A stretch of DNA of 64,000 nt from Bradyrhizobium manausense (GTDB lineage Bacteria; Pseudomonadota; Alphaproteobacteria; Rhizobiales; Xanthobacteraceae): assembly GCF_018130615.1 (NCBI RefSeq), contig NZ_JAFCKB010000021.1, positions 62,001-126,000 on the forward strand, in the 5' to 3' direction. The translations under genes were made by a program, and so were the position numbers. Below the pieces are notes generated by a model, which ran no database searches, was not told the DNA's origin, and saw only the letters and a program-made list of their open reading frames with translations. This document shows, piece after piece, positions 35,301-43,760 of the stretch (its first letter is position 1; every line of letters starts with the position of its first letter).

Positions 35301-36184
35301 GAGGAGCTGCCCTCCTTGCCGCCGTCCTTACTCGCATCCTTCTCGCTCTGCTCATCGGCGTCTTCGCTGTAGATGTAGATGCCGAAATTCCAGCGGGCGT
35401 CGCCGCCTTTGTCCTTGGCGAGCGCGCGATTGGCCTCGCGATTGGCGGTCTTCAGCGCGTCCATCGCGAGCTCGCGCGAACGCGCCTCGAGGCGTTTGGC
35501 CAGCTTCGGCGAGATGTTGTTGTAATGGACCGCGCGTTCGAGGAAGCGCGGTGCCGGCCCCGACACGTTCTCGGCGGCAGCCGCGATGTGGTCGTGCAGA
35601 TTGCGGCCGAGATAGTGCCATTTGCTGTCGTCCGCGCCGCTCGGAACGAAGGCCGCCTCGACCAATTCGATCTCGTCGGCCGCGTTGATGGTGACGAGCT
35701 TGCGGTCGATCCATTCGTCGAGCACCGCACGCGGGCGCACATCCTTGGTGACGGAGGCAACGAGTTGCTCGAATGACGGCGCATCGCCCTCGGCGGTGCG
35801 CGGCAATGCCAGCGGCTCGCCCCTCGCATCGGTGAATTCAGGCGCGGCGAGCCAGCGCGCGATCACCGCGCTCGTCAGCGACAGCGCCGCCGGCGTCTCG
35901 TGGACCGGCGCGCCGGCGCCGCGCAACCGCGCCACCTCCTTGCGGTGGATGCCGGTGAGCAGGCTGACGCGGCTGTCGGTCTGCTCTTTGCCCTCCAGCG
36001 CGAAATCATGCTCGGCGACGTTGACGAAAAGCTCGCGGAGCAATTGCGCCAGCGCCGGAAACGTCATGCCGCTGCGGATACAGAGCCGCACGAGCGGGCG
36101 CAGCAGCCGCGCCAGCGGCGCGTGCAGCTTTGCTGCGGCATTCGGCTCTGGCGCCGCCGCTTTGGGCCCGGACTTGGCATTCAT
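35297..36184 (-). CDS. DUF6502 family protein
   Basis: A 295-residue cytoplasmic protein. The N-terminal half contains RLCIRSGMTFPALAQLLRELFVNVAE and the helix-turn-helix-like TGIHRKEVARLRG, so it may bind DNA. Function of the family is unknown. The ATG at 36184 is chosen: a near-consensus promoter (TTGTGT-N17-TACAAT on the reverse strand, 36219 to 36191) would start transcription at about the first base of the gene, giving a leaderless message. It is the first gene of a two-gene operon with DUF5666. Confidence 0.8.
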   Translation of the reverse strand: MNAKSGPKAAAPEPNAAAKLHAPLARLLRPLVRLCIRSGMTFPALAQLLRELFVNVAEHDFALEGKEQTDSRVSLLTGIHRKEVARLRGAGAPVHETPAALSLTSAVIARWLAAPEFTDARGEPLALPRTAEGDAPSFEQLVASVTKDVRPRAVLDEWIDRKLVTINAADEIELVEAAFVPSGADDSKWHYLGRNLHDHIAAAAENVSGPAPRFLERAVHYNNISPKLAKRLEARSRELAMDALKTANREANRALAKDKGGDARWNFGIYIYSEDADEQSEKDASKDGGKEGSSS

Positions 36185-36190
36185 GTCTGA

Positions 36191-36271
36191 ATTGTACCCG
36201 CGCCATACGTGGGACACAATCCCACATTTTTCCATTTTGAGATTGACGTGGTAAATTTTCCCACGTACACG
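36191..36271. promoter_or_regulatory. Back-to-back promoters with two GTGGGA-type operators
   Basis: Reverse promoter: -35 TTGTGT (complement of 36214-36219), 17-base spacer, -10 TACAAT (complement of 36191-36196). Forward promoter: TTGACG at 36243-36248, 17-base spacer, TACACG at 36266-36271. The inverted repeat GTGGGA-N5-TCCCAC (36209-36225) covers the reverse -35. A second, ACGTGG-N9-CCACGT (36246-36266), fills the forward promoter. Both share the half-site CGTGG(GA), so one regulator probably represses both directions. Confidence 0.6.
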
Positions 36272-36311
36272 AGACGCCACTGAGGGCACGACGTAGAGGG
36301 ACACGACACCC

Positions 36312-36476
36312 ATGGCCGACCGCCTGGTCCGCATTTCCAGTTCACCGCGTGCTGTGCCGTTTCCCGATCGGAGCCGGGCCACCACGATCGAGCCGATGCT
36401 GCCGGCGCTGCTGCGCGGCGTGATCTTCATCTCGGTGCTATCAGCACCGTTCGTTGCAGCGCTGCTCGCGGGCTGA
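36312..36476 (+). CDS. 54-residue small membrane protein at the head of the polysaccharide locus
   Basis: A complete 54-codon frame from ATG to TGA. It has a polar, Arg-rich N-terminal half (MADRLVRISSSPR) and a C-terminal hydrophobic span (about residues 35-53, GVIFISVLSAPFVAALLAG), so it should be a single-pass membrane protein. It lies seven bases before the glycosyltransferase-permease gene, which lacks its own clear ribosome site, suggesting translational coupling. GAGGG lies about 12 bases upstream of its ATG. No family is recognised. Confidence 0.6.
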   Translation: MADRLVRISSSPRAVPFPDRSRATTIEPMLPALLRGVIFISVLSAPFVAALLAG

Positions 36477-36483
36477 CGCCACC

Positions 36484-38412
36484 ATGCATCACACCAGTTC
36501 TCCCCCGCGCCGCCCGTCGGTGCTGCACATCTTCAAGATCTACTATCCCGACCTGTTCGGCGGGACGCTGACGGTGATCCGTGACATCTGCGCCAGCCTG
36601 AAGGACGCCTTCGCCTCGGCCGTGCTGACCTGCTCGCAATCGGCCGAGAAAGGCGAGATCATCGTCAACGACGTGCCGGTCGAGCGCGTCCGCTCGTTCG
36701 GCAATGTGCTGTCGCTGCCGGCGGCGCCCGCCTACCCTTGGCGGCTATGGCAGAAGATCGCCGAGCACGATCTGCTGGCGCTGCATGCGCCCTTCCCGCT
36801 CGCCGACCTCGTTTTCGCCCTCGGCTTCGGCCGCAACCGGCCGCTGGTGGTGCACTGGCATGCCGACATCGTCACCCATGCGGGCCTGCGCTGGTTCGTC
36901 GAGCCGCTGATGCGCCAGACGCTGCGTCGGGCCAAGGCGATCATCGTCTCCGACCGCGTGCTGATCGAGGCGACGCCGTTGCTGCGCGAATTCGAAGACA
37001 AATGCCATGTCGTTCCGTTCGGCATCGACACCAGTGTCTATGACTGGCCGAAGATCGAACCCCACCACGTCAACGATCGCGGCCGCCTCGTGCTCGCCTG
37101 CGGCCGGCTGGTGCCCTACAAGGGGTATGACGTGCTGATCCGCGCGGCGGTCAATCGCAAGTTCGAGGTCTGGATCATCGGCGAGGGCGCCGAGCGGGCC
37201 CGGCTCGAGCAGCTGATCGCCGAGCTTGGCCTCGGTGAGCGCGTCCGCCTGCTCGGCTCCGTCAATGACTGCGAGCGCATCAAGCTGATGTGCCTTGCCG
37301 ACGTCTTCGTGATGCCATCCGTCACCAATGCCGAGACCTTCGGCCTCTCCCAGCTCGAGGCCATGGCCGCCGGCCGGCCCGTGGTGAACACCGCCCTCGA
37401 CACGGCGGTGCCCCGTGTCGCCCGACATGGCATGGAGGCGATCACCGTGCCGCCGGGCGACGCTGAAGCGCTTGGCGCGGCCATCGACGCTCTGATCAGC
37501 GATCCCGAGCGCCGCCGCCGCATGGGGCTATCCGCCCGGACCCGCGCTGTGAGCCGCTACTCCGCCACGGCTTTCAGGGAAGGCATGGAATCGGTCTATC
37601 GCTCGGCGGTCGCGGCGCCTTGCGACAAGCTGGCGCCCGCGGATGATCAACCGGAGGAGACCAGCTGGTTCGACAGCATCCGGATCGCCGCCGCGCTCGC
37701 CTGGTCCGATATGCGCCACCGCTATGTGCGCTCGCTCTTGGGCCCCTTCTGGATGTCGCTGCAGATGGCGATCGTGGTCGCGGTGCTCGGCTCGGTGATC
37801 GGGCAAATGTCGAATGCCGACATGCTGGCGCGGCTACCGATGCTGGCGCTCTCGATGACGGCATGGACCTTCCTCAACAGCGTCGTGCTCGACGCAACCA
37901 CCGCGCTCCAGAACTCCGCGAGCCTGATCCGCGACCGGGCGCTGCCGCCGGTGATCTTCCTGCTGCAATGCACGTTCCGCCAGGGGCTGTTCGCGCTGCA
38001 TAATGCCTGCGTCCCGCTCGCACTCTGGCTGCTGCTCACGCCGCACGATCTCTCCGGCGCGCTCACAGCGCTGCCTGGCCTGTCGCTTTTCGTCATCTGC
38101 ACCTTCGCACTGAGCCTCGTGCTCGGCGCGCTGGCAACCCGGTATCGCGACCTCAAGCCGATCATCGAGTCCACCTTGATGCTCGCCTTCCTCGCCTCGC
38201 CCGTGATCTGGTCCGCCGACATGGTCAATCATCGCTCGACCGTGATGCGGCTCAATCCGCTGACGCATCTGTTCGCGGTGTGGCGCGAGCCGCTGGCCGG
38301 CGGCCATGTCGATGCGACCAGCATCATCTATGTCCTGGTCGCGCTGGCGCTGTTGCTCTGTGCGAGCGTGCTGACCCTGGTCCACTTGCGTAAAGCCGCC
38401 TTCTGGATCTGA
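36484..38412 (+). CDS. Fusion of GT4 glycosyltransferase and ABC-2 polysaccharide-export permease
   Basis: A 642-residue protein with two parts in one uninterrupted frame. Residues 1-375 are a GT-B glycosyltransferase of family 4: HIFKIYYPDLFGG at the N-terminus, VHWHADIV, LACGRLVPYKGYD, and the E-x7-E donor-binding motif with Glu284 and Glu292 (NAETFGLSQLEAMAAG). After a linker (about 376-400), residues 400-642 form a six-helix ABC-2 transporter of the Wzm/KpsM type (WSDMRHRYVRSLLGPFWMSLQ entry motif, LASPVIWSADMV, NPLTHLFAVWR). The matching ATPase follows after three bases. These two activities are normally separate proteins. The fusion suggests the chain is finished at the export gate. Start at 36484 fits coupling to the upstream small gene. 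Confidence 0.9.
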   Translation: MHHTSSPPRRPSVLHIFKIYYPDLFGGTLTVIRDICASLKDAFASAVLTCSQSAEKGEIIVNDVPVERVRSFGNVLSLPAAPAYPWRLWQKIAEHDLLALHAPFPLADLVFALGFGRNRPLVVHWHADIVTHAGLRWFVEPLMRQTLRRAKAIIVSDRVLIEATPLLREFEDKCHVVPFGIDTSVYDWPKIEPHHVNDRGRLVLACGRLVPYKGYDVLIRAAVNRKFEVWIIGEGAERARLEQLIAELGLGERVRLLGSVNDCERIKLMCLADVFVMPSVTNAETFGLSQLEAMAAGRPVVNTALDTAVPRVARHGMEAITVPPGDAEALGAAIDALISDPERRRRMGLSARTRAVSRYSATAFREGMESVYRSAVAAPCDKLAPADDQPEETSWFDSIRIAAALAWSDMRHRYVRSLLGPFWMSLQMAIVVAVLGSVIGQMSNADMLARLPMLALSMTAWTFLNSVVLDATTALQNSASLIRDRALPPVIFLLQCTFRQGLFALHNACVPLALWLLLTPHDLSGALTALPGLSLFVICTFALSLVLGALATRYRDLKPIIESTLMLAFLASPVIWSADMVNHRSTVMRLNPLTHLFAVWREPLAGGHVDATSIIYVLVALALLLCASVLTLVHLRKAAFWI

Positions 38413-38415
38413 CCG

Positions 38416-39156
38416 ATGGCCTCGATCAGCCTGCGCAATGTCTGTCTCGACTATCCGCTCTACGGCGCCTACGACTTCTCGCTGAAGCGGCGCCTGATCG
38501 GCCACCTCATCCGCGAGAAGGGCGAGATGCGGATCGTCCGCGCTGTCGATCATGTCACGATCGAAGCCGAGGCCGGTGCGCGCATCGGGCTTGCCGGCCC
38601 CAATGGCTCCGGCAAGTCGACGCTGCTGCGGCTGATCGCCGGCGTCTATCCGCCGAGCAGCGGCCGCGTCGCGATCAAGGGCAATGTCGTGCCCCTGCTC
38701 GGCCTCAACGCCGGCGTGAACCTCGATTTCGTCGCTGACGACAATATCGCCCTGCTGCTGCGGATCAGCGGCCGCAAGCCGACGCGCGCCGTGATCGACG
38801 AGATCTGGGCCTTCACCGAGCTCGAAGAGCGCATGCAGCGGCTGCCGTTGCGGATGTTCTCCTCGGGTATGCTGATGCGCGTGCTGTTTGCCACCGCAAC
38901 TGCCTTTCCCGCCGACATCCTGCTGCTCGACGAATGGCTGAGCGTGGTCGACGAACGCTTTGCCGCGAAGGCCGAGCAGCGGCTGCAGAACCTGGTCTCG
39001 CAGGCCGCGATCGTGATCATCGCCTCGCACGACCAGCCACTGCTGCGCCGCACCTGCACCAGCATCATCAATCTGGATCACGGCCGCATCGCCTCGACCG
39101 TCACCGTCGAGCAACCGTCGGCTCTTTCCTTCGAGCTCCGCGAGAAACGCGCATGA
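38416..39156 (+). CDS. Polysaccharide ABC transporter ATP-binding protein, Wzt/KpsT-like
   Basis: A 246-residue ATPase that energises export through the permease half of the preceding protein. Walker A GPNGSGKST, signature variant FSSGMLMRVLFA typical of polysaccharide exporters, Walker B ILLLDEWLSVVDE and H-loop IIASHDQ are intact. There is no C-terminal carbohydrate-binding domain of the long Wzt type, so it is the short KpsT form. Its stop overlaps the next start. Confidence 0.93.
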   Translation: MASISLRNVCLDYPLYGAYDFSLKRRLIGHLIREKGEMRIVRAVDHVTIEAEAGARIGLAGPNGSGKSTLLRLIAGVYPPSSGRVAIKGNVVPLLGLNAGVNLDFVADDNIALLLRISGRKPTRAVIDEIWAFTELEERMQRLPLRMFSSGMLMRVLFATATAFPADILLLDEWLSVVDERFAAKAEQRLQNLVSQAAIVIIASHDQPLLRRTCTSIINLDHGRIASTVTVEQPSALSFELREKRA

Positions 39157-40532
39157 AGCAGAACATCCTCGTCGTGTCCGAGTCACTCGGACAACCCAAC
39201 CACAAGCGCGGCATCTTCCACTTCACCCGGGAATTGACGCGCTCGCTCGCCTCGGAAGGCCACGACCTCACGTTGCTCGTGGAGACCTCGAAGCGTTACC
39301 GCAAGCTGTGCCGGCGCGAGCGGCGCACGAGGTTGTTTCCGGCGCAGGCGCGCAACATCGAGTTGCTCGCGCTTTATCGCTTCCTGGACGAAGTCAATAT
39401 GAGTGGACCGATGACGCTCAGCGGCACAAGCCGCAAGTTCGATTGGCTCCGTCACAGGGGCGGCATGTTGCTGTCGCGGGACAACCTCCTCTGCCTCCTG
39501 GGCGCGATCGGCCTGCGTAGCCCAGGCGCACGGCTGATCGAGAACCGGACCGCCGCCCTCGAATACATTCCGCCGGACCTGAGCCATCTCGAACTGTTCC
39601 GCGCCTTTCAGCTCGAGCCTGGATTCTTCAACTATCAGGACTCCTCGGCCTTCTTTCTACTGCCGCCGCCGCGGATCGACGCACGCGACTACGACGTCAT
39701 CGTGGTGGATACCCCGACACGGGTTGCGATCAAGCGCAGGCCGGACGCCAAGGTGATCTGCGTGGTGCACGATTTGCTGCCGCTCACCGACCTCAAGCTC
39801 AGCGACATTGCCACGCGGCAGTTCCTGGCGCGAATCCGCACCAGTCTGCGCCAGGCTGACGAGCTCGCCTTTGTTTCACACTATAGCATGATGCGGTTCA
39901 GGGACCTGTTGCCGCAATTTGCTCACGTACCGGCGCGGGTCGTGTATCCCCGCACCCGGTTCGACGCCCCGGATGTCCTGCACCTCCCAGCCCCGTCGGG
40001 GCGTCCGGGGCGGCCGAACTTCGTCATCATCGTGTCGAACGAGCCGCGCAAGAACGTCGCCACCGTCATCCGCGCCTTCCGCAACATCCCTCAGGCCGAT
40101 CTCGTCGTGATCGGATATGCTGGCCAGATCAGCCAGATGCGCAATCTTCCGAAGAACGTCCGTTTCGCCGGCTATGTCGACGAGCAGGAGAAGGCCGCGC
40201 TGATCGCGGAGGCACACGGCCTGATCATGCCGAGCCTCGCCGAGGGCTTTGGCATCCCGATCATCGAAGCGCTCGCCGCCAATACGCCGGTGCTGTGCTC
40301 GGACATCGCCGTGTTCCGTGAGGTCGCGGGCGAGCTTGCAGACTATTTCGATCCGTTCGCGCCAGAGTCGATCGTCGCCTCAGTCACCCGCGTGCTGGCG
40401 CGGCAAGAGGAGTCCCGCGGCAAGATCCGGGCCCGGCGCCCCGAGCTTGCCGAGCGTTTCGGCTACCAGACCCAGGCCCGCGATTTCCTCGGGCAGTATC
40501 TGCCGCCGGAGCGCCTGGTCGCGGCGCAATAG
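39153..40532 (+). CDS. Glycosyltransferase family 4
   Basis: A 459-residue GT-B glycosyltransferase. The C-terminal half holds the nucleotide-sugar domain: FVIIVSNEPRKNVATVIRAF, VRFAGYVDEQEKAALIAEA, and the donor motif PSLAEGFGIPIIEALAANTPVLCSD. The N-terminal half is the acceptor domain (VVSESLGQPNHKRGIFHFTREL in part). It likely adds a sugar to the exported glycan. The start ATG at 39153 overlaps the stop of the ATPase gene (ATGA). Confidence 0.92.
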   Translation: MKQNILVVSESLGQPNHKRGIFHFTRELTRSLASEGHDLTLLVETSKRYRKLCRRERRTRLFPAQARNIELLALYRFLDEVNMSGPMTLSGTSRKFDWLRHRGGMLLSRDNLLCLLGAIGLRSPGARLIENRTAALEYIPPDLSHLELFRAFQLEPGFFNYQDSSAFFLLPPPRIDARDYDVIVVDTPTRVAIKRRPDAKVICVVHDLLPLTDLKLSDIATRQFLARIRTSLRQADELAFVSHYSMMRFRDLLPQFAHVPARVVYPRTRFDAPDVLHLPAPSGRPGRPNFVIIVSNEPRKNVATVIRAFRNIPQADLVVIGYAGQISQMRNLPKNVRFAGYVDEQEKAALIAEAHGLIMPSLAEGFGIPIIEALAANTPVLCSDIAVFREVAGELADYFDPFAPESIVASVTRVLARQEESRGKIRARRPELAERFGYQTQARDFLGQYLPPERLVAAQ

Positions 40533-40537
40533 TGAGC

Positions 40538-41845
40538 ATGATCGCCGAATCCGCTCCGTGCGCGAGCCTCGCCGCGGCGCCGGCCCGGCAGGGCTCGGCC
40601 ACGCTGATGCGCGCCGCTGATGTGCTCGCCGCACTGATCGCGGCGTCGCTGCCGTGGTCGACCACGGTCCCGTCGATCTTCGTCGGGCTCTGGCTGCTCG
40701 TGATGACGCCGATCATCGACTGGCGAGACTATACACGCCGCCTCGCACAGCCCGCTTACGCCCTGCCCTTCGTCGTCCTGCTGCTCGCGCTTCTGGGCAC
40801 GCTGTGGTCGGACGGCGATTGGACCGACCGGCTGCATGCGATCAAGCCGGTCGCAAAGCTCGTGCTGATCCCGCCGCTACTCTATCACTTCAGCCGGTCC
40901 GAGCGCGGCTTCACGGTTTGCGCAGCCTTTCTGGTCTCCTGTGCGCTGCTTGCGGTGTACTCCTGGATCGTGCTGCTCAATCCCGCCCTGAAGCTGACCG
41001 CAACGGCGTCTGCCGGCGTTCCCGTCAAGAACTACATCGACCAGAGCCAGGAGTTCACGCTGTGCGCCATCGCGCTCGCGCTACCGGTGCTGAACTTCTT
41101 GCGCGGCGGTAGCATGATCGCGACGGCGGCCTGCCTCGCGCTGATCCTGCTGTTCGTGACCAACATGGTGTTCGTCGCCTCGGCCAGGACGGCGCTGCTC
41201 TGCATCGGCGTTCTGCTGATGCTGTTTGCCTGGCGGCACCTCAGTCGGCGCGCGGCGTTGCTGTTGTTCGCAAGTGCTGTCGCGGCAAGCGCACTGGCCT
41301 GGACCGCATCGCCCTATCTGCGCCAGCGCATTGCCGACATCGCCGTGGAATATCGGCACGGACGCGAGGACATCAGCCACGCCTCGACCGCACAGCGCCT
41401 GACCTATTGGCGCAAGGCTGCAGCCGCCTTTGCAGAGGCCCCGCTGTTCGGCCACGGCACGGGCTCGATCAAGCGGCAGTTCGAGCGCGCCGCCTCGACC
41501 GAGAGCGACCTCGATGCCGAGATCATCAGCAATCCGCACAACCAGACCCTGCACGTCGCCGTGCAATGGGGACTGCTGGGCGTCGTCCTGCTTTACGCCC
41601 TATGGATCGCGCATCTTCGCCTGTTCACGGGCGATGGTCTTGCCGCCTGGATCGGCCTCGTCGTGGTCGTGCAGAACATCGTGAGCTCACTCCTGAACTC
41701 GCACCTTGTCGATTTCCACGAGGGCTGGATCTATGTGCTCGGCGTCGGCGTGGCCGGCGGCATGGTCCTGAAAGGGCAAGCCGCTCCCGACTACTGGCTG
41801 CGCTCGTGGTGTGGAAATTCTTCAGGCTTGCCGCCTGCTTCGTGA
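40538..41845 (+). CDS. O-antigen ligase family (Wzy_C) membrane protein
   Basis: A 435-residue multi-span membrane protein with about ten to twelve helices. The Wzy_C region is around residues 155-330, with the periplasmic-loop signature PLFGHGTGSIKRQFE and a conserved NPHNQTLHVAVQWGLLG near 330, typical of WaaL/Wzy_C proteins. It may ligate the exported glycan to lipid or polymerise it. Its last 55 bases overlap, on the opposite strand, the end of a DMT transporter gene. A GTG at 40532 is an alternative start. Confidence 0.88.
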   Translation: MIAESAPCASLAAAPARQGSATLMRAADVLAALIAASLPWSTTVPSIFVGLWLLVMTPIIDWRDYTRRLAQPAYALPFVVLLLALLGTLWSDGDWTDRLHAIKPVAKLVLIPPLLYHFSRSERGFTVCAAFLVSCALLAVYSWIVLLNPALKLTATASAGVPVKNYIDQSQEFTLCAIALALPVLNFLRGGSMIATAACLALILLFVTNMVFVASARTALLCIGVLLMLFAWRHLSRRAALLLFASAVAASALAWTASPYLRQRIADIAVEYRHGREDISHASTAQRLTYWRKAAAAFAEAPLFGHGTGSIKRQFERAASTESDLDAEIISNPHNQTLHVAVQWGLLGVVLLYALWIAHLRLFTGDGLAAWIGLVVVVQNIVSSLLNSHLVDFHEGWIYVLGVGVAGGMVLKGQAAPDYWLRSWCGNSSGLPPAS

Positions 41846-42780
41846 CATCGTCGGGCGAGAACCGGAACTTTACCGACGCGCTGCAATATTCTCAGGGCAC
41901 GTCCGTCGATCACAATCAAAGCGCTACCGATGACGATCGCGCCGGCGATCTCGCGCATGGAGATCGGCTCGCCCAGCACCAGCCATCCGAGCAGGATAGC
42001 GGTGACGGGAATGAGCAGCGTCACCAGCATGACGTTGGTCGCGCCCGAGCGCTGCAGAATCTGAAAGAAGACGAAATAGGCGAGCGCCGTCGAGAGCGCG
42101 GCGAGGCCGAGCACCGCAAGCCAGGTCGCCAGGCCCGGCATCGGTAGCCGCCACGGCTGCTCCACTACGCCGGCGACGAGAGCCATCATCAACGTGGAGG
42201 CCATCAGTTGAAATGTCGCCGTGCCAAGCGGCGGCGAGTCTTTAAGGAGCCGCCGCGCGGCGAGCGCCGCAAAGCCATAGCTGAGCGCGCCGCCAAAACA
42301 GAGCAGGATGCCGAGCCCCTGCCCGGTCCGCGTCTCGATGCCCCATCCGCGCAGGATGATCACGCCGGCAAGGCCAAGCGCGACGCCAGCCACCCGCCGC
42401 GCCTGCAACGCCTCTTCACGTGCCGCTGCCATCACCAGCACGGTGAACAGCGGCGTGGTCGCGTTGAGGACCGACGCCAGGCCGCTCGGGATAAAAATCT
42501 GGCCGATTACGATCAGCGAGAACGGGATGACGTTGTTGAGGAGTCCGATCACGAGGAACGGCTTCCAGCCGCTCATACCCCTGGGAAAGCTGATCCCCTG
42601 CATGCGCAGAAGCGGCAGCAGCATGGCCGCGCCAAGGACAACGCGCAGGAACACCAGCGTCAGCGGCGGCAACTCGCGCAGCGCGGCGCCGTTGAAGAAG
42701 AACGAGCCGCCCCAGAGCATCGAGAGCAATGCGAGCAGCGACCAATCTCGCGCGTCGATCCGGTTGTCGTTCGGGGGCAT
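41791..42780 (-). CDS. DMT-family (EamA) transporter 1
   Basis: A 329-residue inner-membrane protein with ten predicted helices arranged as two EamA repeats (LLSMLWGGSFFFNG and the second repeat from about residue 150). Such proteins export metabolites or amino acids; the substrate is unknown. The C-terminal tail of about 25 residues overlaps the O-antigen ligase gene on the other strand. Confidence 0.88.
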   Translation of the reverse strand: MPPNDNRIDARDWSLLALLSMLWGGSFFFNGAALRELPPLTLVFLRVVLGAAMLLPLLRMQGISFPRGMSGWKPFLVIGLLNNVIPFSLIVIGQIFIPSGLASVLNATTPLFTVLVMAAAREEALQARRVAGVALGLAGVIILRGWGIETRTGQGLGILLCFGGALSYGFAALAARRLLKDSPPLGTATFQLMASTLMMALVAGVVEQPWRLPMPGLATWLAVLGLAALSTALAYFVFFQILQRSGATNVMLVTLLIPVTAILLGWLVLGEPISMREIAGAIVIGSALIVIDGRALRILQRVGKVPVLARRCHEAGGKPEEFPHHERSQ

Positions 42781-42853
42781 GCGTCTCGCCTCTGCGGCCT
42801 AGCCTGTCGCCTAGGACGGCGCGGCTGATCTTGCCACCCGGTTTCCGATAAAG

Positions 42854-43732
42854 TCACTCAGGCGATCGGCGCGAATGCGCATCCCCCGCGATATCCGCGA
42901 TCACCGCCCCGATCACCAGCGTCCCGCCAATCAGCGCATGCACGGCCGGCACCTCACCAAAGCCGACCCAGATCCAGAACGCCATCAGCGGCGTCTCCAG
43001 CGTGGCGATGAGCGACGCCTGCCCTGACGGCAGCAGCCGCGAACCGAGCATGTAGAAGGTCAGGCCGAGCGCGACCTGGAGGCAGCCGAACATCGCAAGG
43101 ATTGCCAGATTGTAGCCGCCGACATGGGTGATGTCGTGGGCGAGCGGCAGGCTGACCAGGCTGCCGATGAAATTCGACAGTGCGGCTGCCGCCACCATCG
43201 ACGTCTCGCGATGGCGTCGAACGACGACCGTCATCGCCGAGATGGCAAGCACCATCAGGCAGCTCAGCGCCACGCCGCCGATATCGGCGCCCGCTCTAAT
43301 CCCGCCGACGGTGATGACCACGCCGGCAAGCGCGACGAGGCTCGCGATCAGAGTGCGCCATGTCGCGGCTTCGCCGAGCCACAGCCATGCCAGCACCGCC
43401 GCGACAAACGGCTGGGTCGCGATCAGCACCGCGACGTTCATGACATCAGTCATCTGAAGCGCGGGAATGAACGAGATCATGCCGATGGCGGACAATGACG
43501 CGACCAGTAAGCCGCCACGTCCCGGCACCACCAATTGCCTGAGCACGCCCGGCCCCTGCATCAGGACGAGAAGGCCTGAGATCAGGCTGCCGCCGAACAG
43601 GCCGCGCCAGAACAGAATGGTCCAGGGATCAAACGGCAGGAGCCGCGTGAAGAACGGCGCCGTGCTCCAGGCAATCGCCGCAGCGGTGACGAGGGCAATG
43701 CCGAGACCGCGGTCCGATCGAGGCTGCCCCAT
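42854..43732 (-). CDS. DMT-family (EamA) transporter 2
   Basis: A 292-residue ten-helix EamA transporter (AIAWSTAPFFTRLLPF in the first repeat, LIATLETPLMAFWIWVGFGE in the second). It shares the fold of its neighbour 73 bases downstream but is not a close copy. It follows the dehydrogenase gene within 28 bases on the same strand, so the three may be one transcript. Confidence 0.88.
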   Translation of the reverse strand: MGQPRSDRGLGIALVTAAAIAWSTAPFFTRLLPFDPWTILFWRGLFGGSLISGLLVLMQGPGVLRQLVVPGRGGLLVASLSAIGMISFIPALQMTDVMNVAVLIATQPFVAAVLAWLWLGEAATWRTLIASLVALAGVVITVGGIRAGADIGGVALSCLMVLAISAMTVVVRRHRETSMVAAAALSNFIGSLVSLPLAHDITHVGGYNLAILAMFGCLQVALGLTFYMLGSRLLPSGQASLIATLETPLMAFWIWVGFGEVPAVHALIGGTLVIGAVIADIAGDAHSRRSPE

Positions 43733-43760
43733 GTTGAATTCCAGTTAAGTCGAATTCCAG

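Noticed and set aside
40532-40534. GTG as start of the O-antigen ligase gene
   Set aside because: It overlaps the preceding stop codon and adds only two residues; the ATG at 40538 is the simpler choice.
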